Notes under the pieces: model-generated
Told to the model about the DNA's origin: nothing
Database searches by the model: none
The model's input: only the letters and a program-made list of their open reading frames with translations
Translations under genes and position numbers: made by a program
In this document: in pieces, positions 16,888 to 25,574 of the stretch
How positions within the stretch are numbered: position 1 is the first letter of the stretch
How the letters are laid out: each line of letters starts with the position of its first letter
Assembly: GCA_964568075.1 (NCBI GenBank)
Contig: CAZMOM010000003.1
Span: 62,001-126,000, forward strand
Direction of reading: 5' to 3'
Length of the DNA stretch: 64,000 nt
From: MnTg04 sp964568075
GTDB taxonomy: Bacteria; Pseudomonadota; Gammaproteobacteria; Steroidobacterales; MnTg04

Positions 16888-18489
16888 TCATCCTGCTACG
16901 TTATGAACCTCAACGTAGTCGGCAAACCCGGCGCCGGCTTCAGCGTAGATATTGAACACATCGGTTGCGCCGGCCTGGCGCAACAATATCTCCTCGTCCG
17001 GGAATCTTGCCGTTGCGACAATACGTCCGCGAAAAGATATCTCGCGCAGTTGTTCCAGGGCATCACGCGTGGCCTGTAGATTTGGCAACGCCAACATGAT
17101 GAGTTTGAGGCCGTGTTCGTGCTCTATTTTGTCCCAAAAGTCCGCATCGCTGGGGTCGCCGTGCAGAACATTGCGTCCCTTGGCCCGGTGTCTCTCGACG
17201 ACCGCGGCATCGAAGTCGACGCCAACGACTGTACCGCCATAGTGCTCACGCATTTTGTCATAAGCACCACTGCCAACTCTGCCCATGCCAAAGATGGCAA
17301 TGGTTGCACCGAGTGTAGCCAACAGCGCGTCATCCGTTAGCCCTTCTTTGCGTTGAAACCTCCGCCAATAATTTCTGTACAAACTGTAGATTTTGTTATC
17401 TCTGTTGCTTAATGGGGCCGCAACGAAAAAAGAGAGCGAGAGCGCAACAGAAATAACAACCAGCCATGCACCATCCAGCCAGCCATTCGTTACCCCAATC
17501 GCGGCGACGATCAGGCCGAATTCACTGTAGTTGGTCAGGTTGAGGGTCGCCAACAGGGAAGTTCTCGCCCGCAGTCTGAAACCGGTCAGCAAAGCAAAAA
17601 AGAGGGCTGATTTAACGAAAATAAAGGGCACCAGCAGCAGCCCGATGATCAAAGTCTCCAGGGTAAGCTGGCCAGACATGCCGATGGAGAGGAAGAAGCC
17701 CACCAGGAACAAGTCCTTGAAGCCCAGAATCGATTTGGCCATCTCCTTCGATTTCGGGTGGGTTGAGATCAACACCCCCATGATGAGAGCGCCCACATCA
17801 TCCTTGATGCCGACCATTTCAAAAAGCTCGGCTCCGCCCATCGCCAGGACCAGGCCATACAGAATCAAAAGTTCGCCATGACCTGTTTTTTGCAACAAAT
17901 GGTGAAATAGCGGTCGTAGCGGTATGAGCAGAAACAGCAGTAGCGCCCAGAGCGAAGGGAGCTGACCGCCGGATACCGCCAGAAAAATGACCGCAGCCAG
18001 GTCCTGGATAATCAGGATGCCGATAGCGATCCGTCCATGCAGGGACTTCATTTCACCTTTCTCTTCGAGCGCCTTAACCACGAACACGGTGCTGGAGAAA
18101 CTCAACGCGAAGGCGAGCATCAGCGAAAGTTTGAGGTCCAGGCCGGAGAAGAGCGGCAGGCCTGTCAACGCCAGGCCAAAGATAGCGGTTCCAAAAAGGG
18201 CAACAATGATTGAGGTATGCAGAACAGTCACGGACCACACCTGCGGCCGGATCAATACCTTCAGGTTCAGCTTCAGGCCAATGGCGAACAGCAGCAGAGT
18301 GATGCCCAGATCGGCGAGCTTCTGCAGCATCTCTCCGCTGGCAATTCCCAGGTAATTGAGCAGGAAACCGGCGGCCAGGAAACCCACCAAAGGCGGTAGA
18401 CCAAGCAGTCTCACCAGCAAGCCCAGGCCAAAAGCCAGGGAAATCCAGACGACATCACCCAGTGCGATGGCGATCCATTGAAAATCCAT
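16888..18489 (-). CDS. Kef/CPA2-type cation:proton antiporter with RCK domain
   Basis: A 533-residue inner-membrane transporter, closest in layout to YbaL/KefB. About 12 membrane segments span residues 1-370, with LADLGITLLLFAIGL and FSSTVFVVKALEEKGE as family markers. A cytoplasmic TrkA-N/RCK nucleotide-binding domain follows (about 390-515), with the Rossmann motif FGMGRVGSGAYD and the acidic VGVDFD. It probably exports K+ under nucleotide or redox control. No KefF/KefG partner is adjacent. I chose the ATG at 18489 (MDFQWIA); an in-frame start five codons upstream exists. Confidence 0.88.
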   Translation of the reverse strand: MDFQWIAIALGDVVWISLAFGLGLLVRLLGLPPLVGFLAAGFLLNYLGIASGEMLQKLADLGITLLLFAIGLKLNLKVLIRPQVWSVTVLHTSIIVALFGTAIFGLALTGLPLFSGLDLKLSLMLAFALSFSSTVFVVKALEEKGEMKSLHGRIAIGILIIQDLAAVIFLAVSGGQLPSLWALLLFLLIPLRPLFHHLLQKTGHGELLILYGLVLAMGGAELFEMVGIKDDVGALIMGVLISTHPKSKEMAKSILGFKDLFLVGFFLSIGMSGQLTLETLIIGLLLVPFIFVKSALFFALLTGFRLRARTSLLATLNLTNYSEFGLIVAAIGVTNGWLDGAWLVVISVALSLSFFVAAPLSNRDNKIYSLYRNYWRRFQRKEGLTDDALLATLGATIAIFGMGRVGSGAYDKMREHYGGTVVGVDFDAAVVERHRAKGRNVLHGDPSDADFWDKIEHEHGLKLIMLALPNLQATRDALEQLREISFRGRIVATARFPDEEILLRQAGATDVFNIYAEAGAGFADYVEVHNVAG

Positions 18490-18820
18490 GGACTTCTTAC
18501 CCACTCCTATACATGGTTTGAATGCACATCATTATGGGCTGCATGCATGTTCTACGTATACCAGGCCGCGCTAAGCTGTTACATGATAATAGGCCGCGTA
18601 TTACACCTCGGCGGCTACCGCCCTGGTGAAATATGCGGACCAGGCGAGGATGTCGAAAATTTCCTGCGAGGATAATGTTGACAACATTAAAAGGGGAGCA
18701 CAGTAAAATGCGCGGTAACGACCGACGCGCAGAGGACACACTGCTGGCGATACCTCATGCATTACCCAGCAACAGGATTCTTTCCGCGCTTCACGCCTCC
18801 GGGGCATCACCAGGCAGATT
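18490..18820. other. Divergent intergenic region holding the nqr promoter
   Basis: 331 bases between the Kef-type gene and nqrA. The first part has no clear signal; a 17-bp palindrome lies at 18673-18689. A 45-codon frame from 18708 overlaps the nqrA start, with GGGGAG upstream. It has no recognisable sequence and could at best be a leader peptide. Confidence 0.5.
18673..18689. promoter_or_regulatory. 17-bp perfect palindrome with embedded -35-like TTGACA
   Basis: TAATGTTG, a central A and CAACATTA form a perfect dyad. TTGACA is read at 18678-18683. A TAAAAT at 18704-18709 is 20 bases further, longer than ideal for sigma70. It is the best candidate operator/promoter of the nqr operon, 132 bases before the nqrA start. 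Confidence 0.45.
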
Positions 18821-20167
18821 GTGTCCTTGCGAATCAAAATAAAAAAAGGGCTGGATATTCCGCTTGCCGGTACGCCGGTGCAGGTAGTCAACACAGGTCA
18901 GCCTGTGAGGACAGTGGCCCTGTTGGGTACCAATTACGTCGGACTGAAACCCCGCATGCTCGTCGAGCCCGGCCGGGCCGTAGGTCTGGGCGAACCCTTA
19001 TTCCTGGATAAGCGCGACCCCGCCGTTCAATTTACCTCGCCGGGCACGGGCCGAGTCGTCGCAGTGAACCGGGGGCGCCGCCGCGCCCTGCAGTCCGTGG
19101 TAATCGAGCTGGATGAGAATGCGGCGTCAGAAACGATGTTTGACTCCCTGGACTCCGAAGATCCTGCCGCTATTCGTGACGTTCTGCACCGCTCCGGGGC
19201 GTGGACCGGCTTCCGGACCCGGCCCTTTGACCGCGTACCGGATTCCGCCGCTTGCCCCCAATCCATTTTCGTTACTGCCATCGATACTCGGCCCCTGGCC
19301 GCCGATCCCGGCGTGGTCATCGCCGGGTATGCGGACGAGTTTTGGACGGGTATGAATATCATTGAGCGCCTTGGCCAGGCACCGGTTTATCTTTGCGTCG
19401 GCCCGGATTGGCCCGGTTCAGAGCCTGCGGGAGCCTCGATTCGCCGAGTGGAATTCTCCGGCCCCCATCCGGCCGGGCTGCCGGGTACCCATATTCATTA
19501 CCTGGATCCGGTGGCGGCGGACCGGAGCGTTTGGTACATCGGCTACCAGGACGTGGTCGCCATCGGCCATCTTTTCAAGACGGGCCGGTTGCTGACTGAG
19601 CGCGTCGTATCGGTTGGGGGGCCTGGGGCAATGAAGCCCCGGTTGCTGCGTACCCGACCCGGTGCGAGTATCACGGAGTTGCTGGCGGGCGAGGTCGCCC
19701 CGGGGCGGAACTGCCGGGTGATATCGGGGTCCGTGCTCGGCGGGGTTGCGGCGGAGGGGCCCATGGCTTTTCTCGGCCGGTATGACAATCAGATTTCGGT
19801 CATTGTCGCGCAGGCTCAGCGCCGCTTGTTCGGCTGGTTCCGCAGCGGATCGGACAAATACAGTTTTGCAGGTCTGCTCGCAGCGGCCCGAGGCCAGGGA
19901 AGTCTGCGTGAATTCACCACGGCCCGGAACGGGCGCCGGGCCGCCATGATTCCCGCGGGGGCCTTTGAGCGGGTGATGCCCCTGGATATTCTGCCCGTGC
20001 CTTTGCTGCGCGCCCTGTTGGTCAAAGATACCGATATCGCCCAGGCGCTGGGCTGTCTGGAACTGGCAGAGGAAGACCTGGCCCTGACCTCATTTGTCTG
20101 TCCGGCAAAGCAGGATTACGGAGCCGCGTTGCGCATCAACCTTGACCAGATCGAGAAGGAAGGCTGA
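18821..20167 (+). CDS. nqrA: Na+-translocating NADH:quinone reductase subunit A
   Basis: A 448-residue cytoplasmic-side subunit of the Na+-NQR, close to the usual 446. The N-terminus SLRIKIKKGLDIPLAG and GTNYVGLKPRMLVEPG are diagnostic. NqrA carries no covalent cofactor and takes part in quinone binding. The start is a GTG at 18821. Its last base is shared with the nqrB start (TGATG). First gene of nqrABCDEFM, which oxidises NADH, reduces ubiquinone and pumps Na+ outward. Confidence 0.95.
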   Translation: MSLRIKIKKGLDIPLAGTPVQVVNTGQPVRTVALLGTNYVGLKPRMLVEPGRAVGLGEPLFLDKRDPAVQFTSPGTGRVVAVNRGRRRALQSVVIELDENAASETMFDSLDSEDPAAIRDVLHRSGAWTGFRTRPFDRVPDSAACPQSIFVTAIDTRPLAADPGVVIAGYADEFWTGMNIIERLGQAPVYLCVGPDWPGSEPAGASIRRVEFSGPHPAGLPGTHIHYLDPVAADRSVWYIGYQDVVAIGHLFKTGRLLTERVVSVGGPGAMKPRLLRTRPGASITELLAGEVAPGRNCRVISGSVLGGVAAEGPMAFLGRYDNQISVIVAQAQRRLFGWFRSGSDKYSFAGLLAAARGQGSLREFTTARNGRRAAMIPAGAFERVMPLDILPVPLLRALLVKDTDIAQALGCLELAEEDLALTSFVCPAKQDYGAALRINLDQIEKEG

Positions 20168-21384
20168 TGTCGCTGCGGGAACTGCTGGATGATCTGAAAT
20201 CCCAGGCCGTCGAGGGTGGGCCGCTGCAGCGGGCCCGGCCCTGGCTGCTCATGCTGGAGCGATTTTTTTACTCGTCCGCTGAACAGAACCGTGTGGCGCC
20301 TTTTATAAGGGACGCCGCCAGTGTTCAGGGCATGCTGAATAACTTTGTCATTGCCACGATTCCTTGCTGGCTAATCGGTTTATGGAGCCTTGGTTACCAG
20401 TCTAACCTGGCCATGGTCGAGATGGAGTTGGCGGCGCTGCCTGGCTGGCGTGGTGGAGTACTCACCGGCTGGGGCATCGGCTATGACCCGCAGAATCTCC
20501 TGGCCTGCTTTGGTCACGGTTTCCTGTATTTCCTGCCTGTCTTCGGGGTGGCACTGCTGGTGGGTTCGTTCTGGGATGCGGTTTTCTCCGTTGTGCGTCG
20601 CCGGTCCCTGGATGAGGGACTGCTGGCCTTCGCCTGGTTGTTTGCCCTGATCCTGCCCGCCGGGGCGCCTCTTTACCAGGTTGGTCTCGGCATGAGCTTC
20701 GGGATGGTAGTGGGCAAACACATCTATGGAGGGACTGGCCGCTACCTGGTCAACCCCGCCATGTTGGGCCTGATCTTCCTCTTGTTTGCCTACCCGGATC
20801 TGGTATTCGGCGAAAGCAGTTGGATACCGGTGCCCGGTTTCGACCAGACTCCAGCGTTGAAATTGGCTGCGGCAGGCGGTATCGAGGCAGTTCTGGCGTC
20901 CGGCCTCACCTGGTGGGACCTGTTCCTCGGCGTCCGGCCGGGACCCATCGGCGTGACGTCCGTACTGGGTTGCCTGCTGGGCGCGGCTTACCTGGTTTTC
21001 AAGGGCGCGGCTTCCTGGCGGGTCATGCTCGGTTTTCTGCTGGGCATGGTGGCCACGGTGTCTCTGTTTAACAGCCTGGCGGCCGCTGGCAACGCGGTCT
21101 TCGAAGTAGTCTGGATCTGGCACCTGGTGCTGGGGGGGCTTGCTTTCGGCGCGGTGTTTTTCGCCACGGATCCGGTTGCGGGAGCCATGACCAATCCCGG
21201 ACGGTGGGCCTTTGGCGTACTGGTGGGGCTGCTGGTGATCGTGATCCGAGTGACCAACCCCTCATATAACGAGGGCATTCTGTTAGCGATACTGCTGGCG
21301 AGCCTGTTTTCTCCGGTGATTGATTCTGTCGTGGTCGAACTCAACATTCGCCGGCGACGGCTGCGTTTGGCGGGAAGTCGATAA
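20167..21384 (+). CDS. nqrB: Na+-NQR subunit B (FMN-carrying membrane subunit)
   Basis: A 405-residue polytopic subunit forming the sodium channel with NqrD/E. The expected FMN attachment threonine is T264 in GPIGVTSVL, which corresponds to the GETS-type motif of other NqrB proteins, here with Val in place of Glu. FYSSAEQNRVAPFIRDA and KHIYGGTGRYLVNPAML are strongly conserved. Overlaps nqrA and nqrC by one base each, so translation is coupled. Confidence 0.95.
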   Translation: MSLRELLDDLKSQAVEGGPLQRARPWLLMLERFFYSSAEQNRVAPFIRDAASVQGMLNNFVIATIPCWLIGLWSLGYQSNLAMVEMELAALPGWRGGVLTGWGIGYDPQNLLACFGHGFLYFLPVFGVALLVGSFWDAVFSVVRRRSLDEGLLAFAWLFALILPAGAPLYQVGLGMSFGMVVGKHIYGGTGRYLVNPAMLGLIFLLFAYPDLVFGESSWIPVPGFDQTPALKLAAAGGIEAVLASGLTWWDLFLGVRPGPIGVTSVLGCLLGAAYLVFKGAASWRVMLGFLLGMVATVSLFNSLAAAGNAVFEVVWIWHLVLGGLAFGAVFFATDPVAGAMTNPGRWAFGVLVGLLVIVIRVTNPSYNEGILLAILLASLFSPVIDSVVVELNIRRRRLRLAGSR

Positions 21385-22178
21385 TGGATAACGAGAGTTC
21401 CTTGAAAGCCATTGTCGTGGTAACCGCCACGGCCCTGGTGTGCTCCATTCTTGTTACTGTGGCGGCCGTAACTCTGCGACCCATCCAGCGGGCCTACCAG
21501 GACCTGGAACGGAACCGGCACATCGTGCGAATCAGTGGCTTGACGGATCCGGCCGTGGAACTGTCGGACCGGGAAATCATCGCAGCTTTCCGGGATCTCG
21601 ATGCGCGCCTCGTTGATCTGGACCGGGGCGTCTTCGACGAAACCTTTAACCCGGATACCTTTGATACCAGGAAAGCGGCCGCTGACCCGGAGTTCAGCGT
21701 GACCATTCCCGCTGACCAGGATGTAGCCGGATTGAGCCGGCGGTCCCGGCTGGCGACGGTGTACCTGGTTCGCGACGGCGACGATCTGCAAAGGATCATA
21801 TTGCCGGTCTATGGCCAGGGCATGTGGTCGACAATTTATGGCTTTCTCGCACTCGAAAGTGATCTGAACACCATCGCTGAAATGGCTTTCTATGCGCAGG
21901 AGGAGACGGCGGGTATCGGCGATCAGATTCTGCGGTCCGACTGGCTGGCTCAATGGCGTGGCAAGCGGCTCTACGACGAACAGGGCGTCTTCCGGTTTAG
22001 AATTGCCGGCGGCGCTGTGAATCCGGGTTCACCGGAGGCGACTTACCAGGTGGATGCATTGACCGGCGCCTCGGTGACCGCCCGTGGCGTGACTAATCTC
22101 ATACGCTACTGGTTGGGCCCCCACGGCTTCGCCAGGTTTCTCCAGGATTTTTCAGTGGCGGGGCCTGATGATGATTAA
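21384..22178 (+). CDS. nqrC: Na+-NQR subunit C (FMN-binding domain)
   Basis: A 264-residue subunit with one N-terminal membrane anchor (about 10-31) and a periplasmic FMN-binding domain. GQGMWSTIYGFLAL is conserved. The flavinylation motif is DALTGASVT (224-232): the residue that receives FMN is Ser230 (codon TCG) instead of the usual Thr in SGAT. ApbE-type transferases are described as tolerating Ser, so the site may still work. No apbE gene lies in this window. Overlaps nqrD by 11 bases. Confidence 0.94.
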   Translation: MDNESSLKAIVVVTATALVCSILVTVAAVTLRPIQRAYQDLERNRHIVRISGLTDPAVELSDREIIAAFRDLDARLVDLDRGVFDETFNPDTFDTRKAAADPEFSVTIPADQDVAGLSRRSRLATVYLVRDGDDLQRIILPVYGQGMWSTIYGFLALESDLNTIAEMAFYAQEETAGIGDQILRSDWLAQWRGKRLYDEQGVFRFRIAGGAVNPGSPEATYQVDALTGASVTARGVTNLIRYWLGPHGFARFLQDFSVAGPDDD

Positions 22179-22827
22179 AGCTCGTCAAGCGCTTCTGACC
22201 CCGCTCATCGATGAGAATCCCGTCACTCTGCGGGTGCTGGGTATCTGTTCGGCGCTGGCCATCACCAATTCCCTTCATTCGGCGCTGGTTATGAGCCTGG
22301 CGCTGACCTCAGTGCTGGCTTTCTCCAACGCGATCATCAGCCTGATTCGGCGGCACCTGCCGAATTCCGTACGCATCATCGTGCAGATGATCGTGATCAC
22401 CTCCGGCGTCATCGTGGTGGATGAGTTGCTGAAGGTTTTTGCCCCGGAGACGGCGCGAATCCTGAGCGTTTTTGTCGGCCTGATCGTCACCAATTGCATC
22501 GTGCTGGGGCGGGCGGAGGCCTTTGCGGTTCACAACCGGGTCGGCATCAGTTTTCTCGACGGCATCGGCAACGGTATGGGCTACAGCCTGATCCTGATCA
22601 CCGTAGCGATTTTTCGGGAACTTTTCGGTACCGGGTCGTTGCTGGAGGTGGAGATTTTCCGGCTTGCGGTTGACGGCGGATGGTACGAGCCCAATGCCTT
22701 GCTGCTGCTTCCTCCCAGCGCCTTTTTCATCATTGGTCTGATGATCTGGGGCATTCGGAGTTGGAAACCTGAACAGGTCGAACAGCCGGATAAAAAACCA
22801 ATCCCGTTAGAGGAGACGATCCACTGA
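22168..22827 (+). CDS. nqrD: Na+-NQR subunit D
   Basis: A 219-residue polytopic subunit with six membrane segments, homologous to NqrE and RnfA/E. LTPLIDENPVTLRVLGICSA, TNCIVLGRAEAFA and SFLDGIGNGMGYS are family hallmarks; the cysteine in TNCIVLG is a ligand of the intramembrane iron centre shared with NqrE. One-base overlap with nqrE. Confidence 0.95.
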   Translation: MMIKARQALLTPLIDENPVTLRVLGICSALAITNSLHSALVMSLALTSVLAFSNAIISLIRRHLPNSVRIIVQMIVITSGVIVVDELLKVFAPETARILSVFVGLIVTNCIVLGRAEAFAVHNRVGISFLDGIGNGMGYSLILITVAIFRELFGTGSLLEVEIFRLAVDGGWYEPNALLLLPPSAFFIIGLMIWGIRSWKPEQVEQPDKKPIPLEETIH

Positions 22828-23435
22828 TGGAGGCGCTGGTTGCCATTTTCGTCCGTTCGATTTTCGTCGAAAATCTCGCCTTGGCCTTCTTCCTGGGGAT
22901 GTGCACGTTTCTGGCCATTTCCAGGCAGATCAAGACCGCCATCGGCCTCGGTGCCGCGGTTATCCTGGTGGAAGGGATCACGGTACCGATCAACAACCTG
23001 ATCTATAACTATCTCCTCCGCGAGGGTGCTCTGGCCTGGGCGGGTCTCGGGCACCTGGATTTCAGTTATCTCGGACTGATCAGTTATATCGGCGTCATCG
23101 CGGCCATTGTGCAGATCCTGGAGATGGTTCTGAACCGGTTTTTTCCCGCCCTGTATAACGCCCTGGGTATCTTCCTGCCGCTGTTGACGGTGAACTGCGC
23201 CATCCTCGGTGGGTCGCTGTTCATGGTGCAGCGGGACTATAACTTTGTGGAAAGCACAGTCTACGGATTTGGCGTAGGTGTGGGGTGGGCGCTGGCCCTG
23301 GTTACGCTGGCGGGTTTACGGGAAAAAATGAAATACAGCGAGATTCCCGCCGGATTGCAGGGGCTGGGTATCACCTTTATAACGGCGGGGCTGATGTCCC
23401 TGGCCTTTATGGCCATGGTCGGCATTCAGTTTTAG
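22827..23435 (+). CDS. nqrE: Na+-NQR subunit E
   Basis: A 202-residue polytopic subunit pairing with NqrD in inverted topology. VRSIFVENLALAFFLGMCTF and VNCAILGGSLFMVQRDY are diagnostic; the cysteines in GMCTF and VNCAI are the expected intramembrane iron ligands. Normal length. nqrF starts three bases after its stop. Confidence 0.95.
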   Translation: MEALVAIFVRSIFVENLALAFFLGMCTFLAISRQIKTAIGLGAAVILVEGITVPINNLIYNYLLREGALAWAGLGHLDFSYLGLISYIGVIAAIVQILEMVLNRFFPALYNALGIFLPLLTVNCAILGGSLFMVQRDYNFVESTVYGFGVGVGWALALVTLAGLREKMKYSEIPAGLQGLGITFITAGLMSLAFMAMVGIQF

Positions 23436-23437
23436 TC

Positions 23438-24661
23438 ATGCAGGAAATCTTTTTCGGCGTCGGCTTGTTCACCAGTATCGTACTGGTGCTGGCGCTCTTG
23501 ATCCTCCTGGCCCGCTTCCACCTCGTGCCCAGCGGTAATGTCACCATCAATGTGAACGATGAGCGTGACCTCAGTGTACCGGTGGGCGGCAAACTTTTGA
23601 GAGCACTGGCAGCCAATGAATTATTCGTGCCATCGGCCTGCGGGGGAGGTGGCACCTGCGGTCAGTGTCGGGTCACGGTTCTTGAAGGAGGCGGTGCTTT
23701 GCTGCCGATCGAGGCGTCGCATATCACCAAGCGGGAGGCGGCGGAAGGTGAGCGTCTGGCCTGTCAGGTTTCCGTGCGTGCGGATATGCGGCTTCGTGTG
23801 CCCGAGGCCGTGTTCGGGGCGAAACGCTGGGAGTGCAAGGTACGCTCCACTGACTGCGTGGCAACCTTTATCAAGGAGGTGGTGCTGGAGTTGCCCGTCG
23901 ATGAAGTCCTGGATTTTAGAGCCGGCGGGTATATACAGATCGAATGCCCTCCCCACAAATTGCGTTACGCGGACTTCGACATTCCGGCTGAATACCAGGA
24001 CGATTGGGAGCGTTTCGGATTATTCGACCTGGAATCTGTCGTCGAGGAGCCTGCCAGGCGGGCGTATTCCCTGGCGAATTATCCGGACGAGAATAATATC
24101 GTCATGCTGAATGTCCGGATCGCCGCACCGCCGCCGGCGGCGCCGGCCGGCACCCCTCCCGGCATCATGTCATCCTATATTTACAGTCTGAAGCCCGGAG
24201 ATCCGGTGGTTATCTCGGGACCCTTCGGAGATTTTTTCGCCAGGGAGACCGGTGCGGAAATGATTTTCGTCGGCGGCGGCGCAGGCATGGCGCCTATACG
24301 GTCCCATATTTTCGATCAGCTGAAACGCCTCGACAGCAAGCGAAAGATCAATTTCTGGTACGGCGCCCGCAGCCTGCGTGAGGCATTCTACATAGAGGAA
24401 TTCGACCAACTCGCCGCCGAGCACGACAATTTTCAGTGGCGCCTGGCATTGTCGGATCCGCTGCCCCAAGATAACTGGCAAGGCCTGACAGGATTCATCC
24501 ACGAAGTTTTGCTTGAGCACTATCTGAAGGATCATCCGGCGCCGGAGGATTGCGAGTATTATTTTTGCGGTCCACCGATGATGAACGCAGCGCTGATCTT
24601 CATGTTCGATGAACTGGGCGTGGGGGAGGAAAATATTCTCTTCGACGATTTTTTTGTCTAG
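23438..24661 (+). CDS. nqrF: Na+-NQR subunit F (NADH dehydrogenase)
   Basis: A 407-residue entry subunit. One N-terminal membrane helix (5-27) precedes a ferredoxin domain with [2Fe-2S] ligands C68, C74, C77 and C109. An FAD domain follows (RRAYSLANYP; the ANYP-type motif binds flavin), then an NADH-binding domain (FVGGGAGMAPIRSHI, YFCGPPMM). The real start is the ATG at 23438 (MQEIFFGVGL); the frame is open upstream inside nqrE but that part is not NqrF-like. Confidence 0.96.
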   Translation: MQEIFFGVGLFTSIVLVLALLILLARFHLVPSGNVTINVNDERDLSVPVGGKLLRALAANELFVPSACGGGGTCGQCRVTVLEGGGALLPIEASHITKREAAEGERLACQVSVRADMRLRVPEAVFGAKRWECKVRSTDCVATFIKEVVLELPVDEVLDFRAGGYIQIECPPHKLRYADFDIPAEYQDDWERFGLFDLESVVEEPARRAYSLANYPDENNIVMLNVRIAAPPPAAPAGTPPGIMSSYIYSLKPGDPVVISGPFGDFFARETGAEMIFVGGGAGMAPIRSHIFDQLKRLDSKRKINFWYGARSLREAFYIEEFDQLAAEHDNFQWRLALSDPLPQDNWQGLTGFIHEVLLEHYLKDHPAPEDCEYYFCGPPMMNAALIFMFDELGVGEENILFDDFFV

Positions 24662-24680
24662 GCAAAATCCGGAGATTTCA

Positions 24681-24851
24681 ATGGAATTATTTGTCGGCAG
24701 TTTCGTAATGTTCGTATTGACAGCATTTGCCCTGGGCATTGGAATGGTATTCCGGGGCCGGCCCATGCATGCGGGATGCCGCGGCTTGCCGGGCGAAAAG
24801 GGTTGCGAATCGAAGGCGCTCTGTGGGGGCGCCTGTGGGCGGAAAAATTAA
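24681..24851 (+). CDS. nqrM: NqrM, Na+-NQR maturation factor
   Basis: A 56-residue single-span membrane protein (hydrophobic 1-25) with a Cys-rich tail: Cys at 33, 40, 45 and 49 in CRGLPGEKGCESKALCGGAC. This matches NqrM (DUF539), needed to assemble the iron centre between NqrD and NqrE. GGAG lies upstream of the ATG. The stop overlaps the next start as TAATG. Confidence 0.9.
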   Translation: MELFVGSFVMFVLTAFALGIGMVFRGRPMHAGCRGLPGEKGCESKALCGGACGRKN

Positions 24852-25246
24852 TGTCAAAGTCCGTCAAAGTTCGGGATTACATGGCGACGAAATTGGTGAC
24901 GCTCCGCCCGGATACGGAGATTCTGCGGGCCGTACATACGTTGTTGAAAAATGACATCGCCGCGGCCCCGGTGGTCGATGAAAACGAAAATCTGGTGGGT
25001 ATTCTCACCGAACGGGATTGTATGCGGGTCGTGTTGAACGCCGGGTATCATTCGGAATACGGTGGTCAGGTATCCGAATTTATGAGTAAAGATGTTGAGA
25101 CCATCGCGGCGGAGGAGAGCATCGTCGACGCGGCGAGGTTATTTCTCGGCGAGCGCTTTCACCGTTACCCGGTGATCGAAAACGGCCGTTTGGTCGGTCA
25201 GATCAGCCGCCGGGACGTTATGCGGGCACTGGAGAAACTTTGGTAA
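24851..25246 (+). CDS. CBS-domain pair protein
   Basis: A 131-residue cytoplasmic protein made of two CBS motifs (about 7-62 and 72-130): VRDYMATKLVTLRPDTEI, VGILTERDCMRVV, EFMSKDVETIAAEES and VGQISRRDVMRAL. CBS pairs bind adenine nucleotides and act as energy sensors. Start at 24851 is coupled to nqrM by TAATG. Its place inside the nqr operon suggests modulation or assembly of the complex, but this is inference. Confidence 0.88.
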   Translation: MSKSVKVRDYMATKLVTLRPDTEILRAVHTLLKNDIAAAPVVDENENLVGILTERDCMRVVLNAGYHSEYGGQVSEFMSKDVETIAAEESIVDAARLFLGERFHRYPVIENGRLVGQISRRDVMRALEKLW

Positions 25247-25272
25247 CAACGAGAATAGATGAGGAGTCATTC

Positions 25273-25536
25273 ATGCGAGCAATGATTATTACGATTGCGG
25301 TTTTTATGGGTTATGCCCAGGTCGGCCTAGCTGGTGATGCCGCTCCAGGAGAGACCAAGGCGGAACACTGTGCCGGTTGCCACAATGTAATGGTGAGTCT
25401 GAACGGCAGAGGTGCCGATGCCATCGCCGGTCAGATGAAGGCGATCCGTTCCGGCGATAAAGATCATCCCCTCGAACTCGCCGATTTGAGTGATGAGGAC
25501 ATTGCCGACATTGCCGCCTACCTCGATGGTGTCTGA
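25273..25536 (+). CDS. Small periplasmic cytochrome c
   Basis: An 87-residue monoheme class I cytochrome c. Signal peptide 1-20 (cleavage after GLA), heme motif CAGCH at 33-37, and the C-terminal helix LSDEDIADIAAYLDGV typical of the c5/c553 group. The ATG at 25273 has GAGGAG upstream. Last gene of the extended nqr operon. Na+-NQR reduces quinone and needs no cytochrome, so this protein may serve a downstream step or just share regulation. Confidence 0.88.
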   Translation: MRAMIITIAVFMGYAQVGLAGDAAPGETKAEHCAGCHNVMVSLNGRGADAIAGQMKAIRSGDKDHPLELADLSDEDIADIAAYLDGV

Positions 25537-25574
25537 TCGTGCCGATTAACAACCCTCCCATGCCTTGACTGGCC

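Noticed and set aside
18708..18845. 45-codon leader ORF before nqrA
   Set aside because: It has a possible ribosome site but no conserved content and ends inside nqrA; not enough to call a gene.
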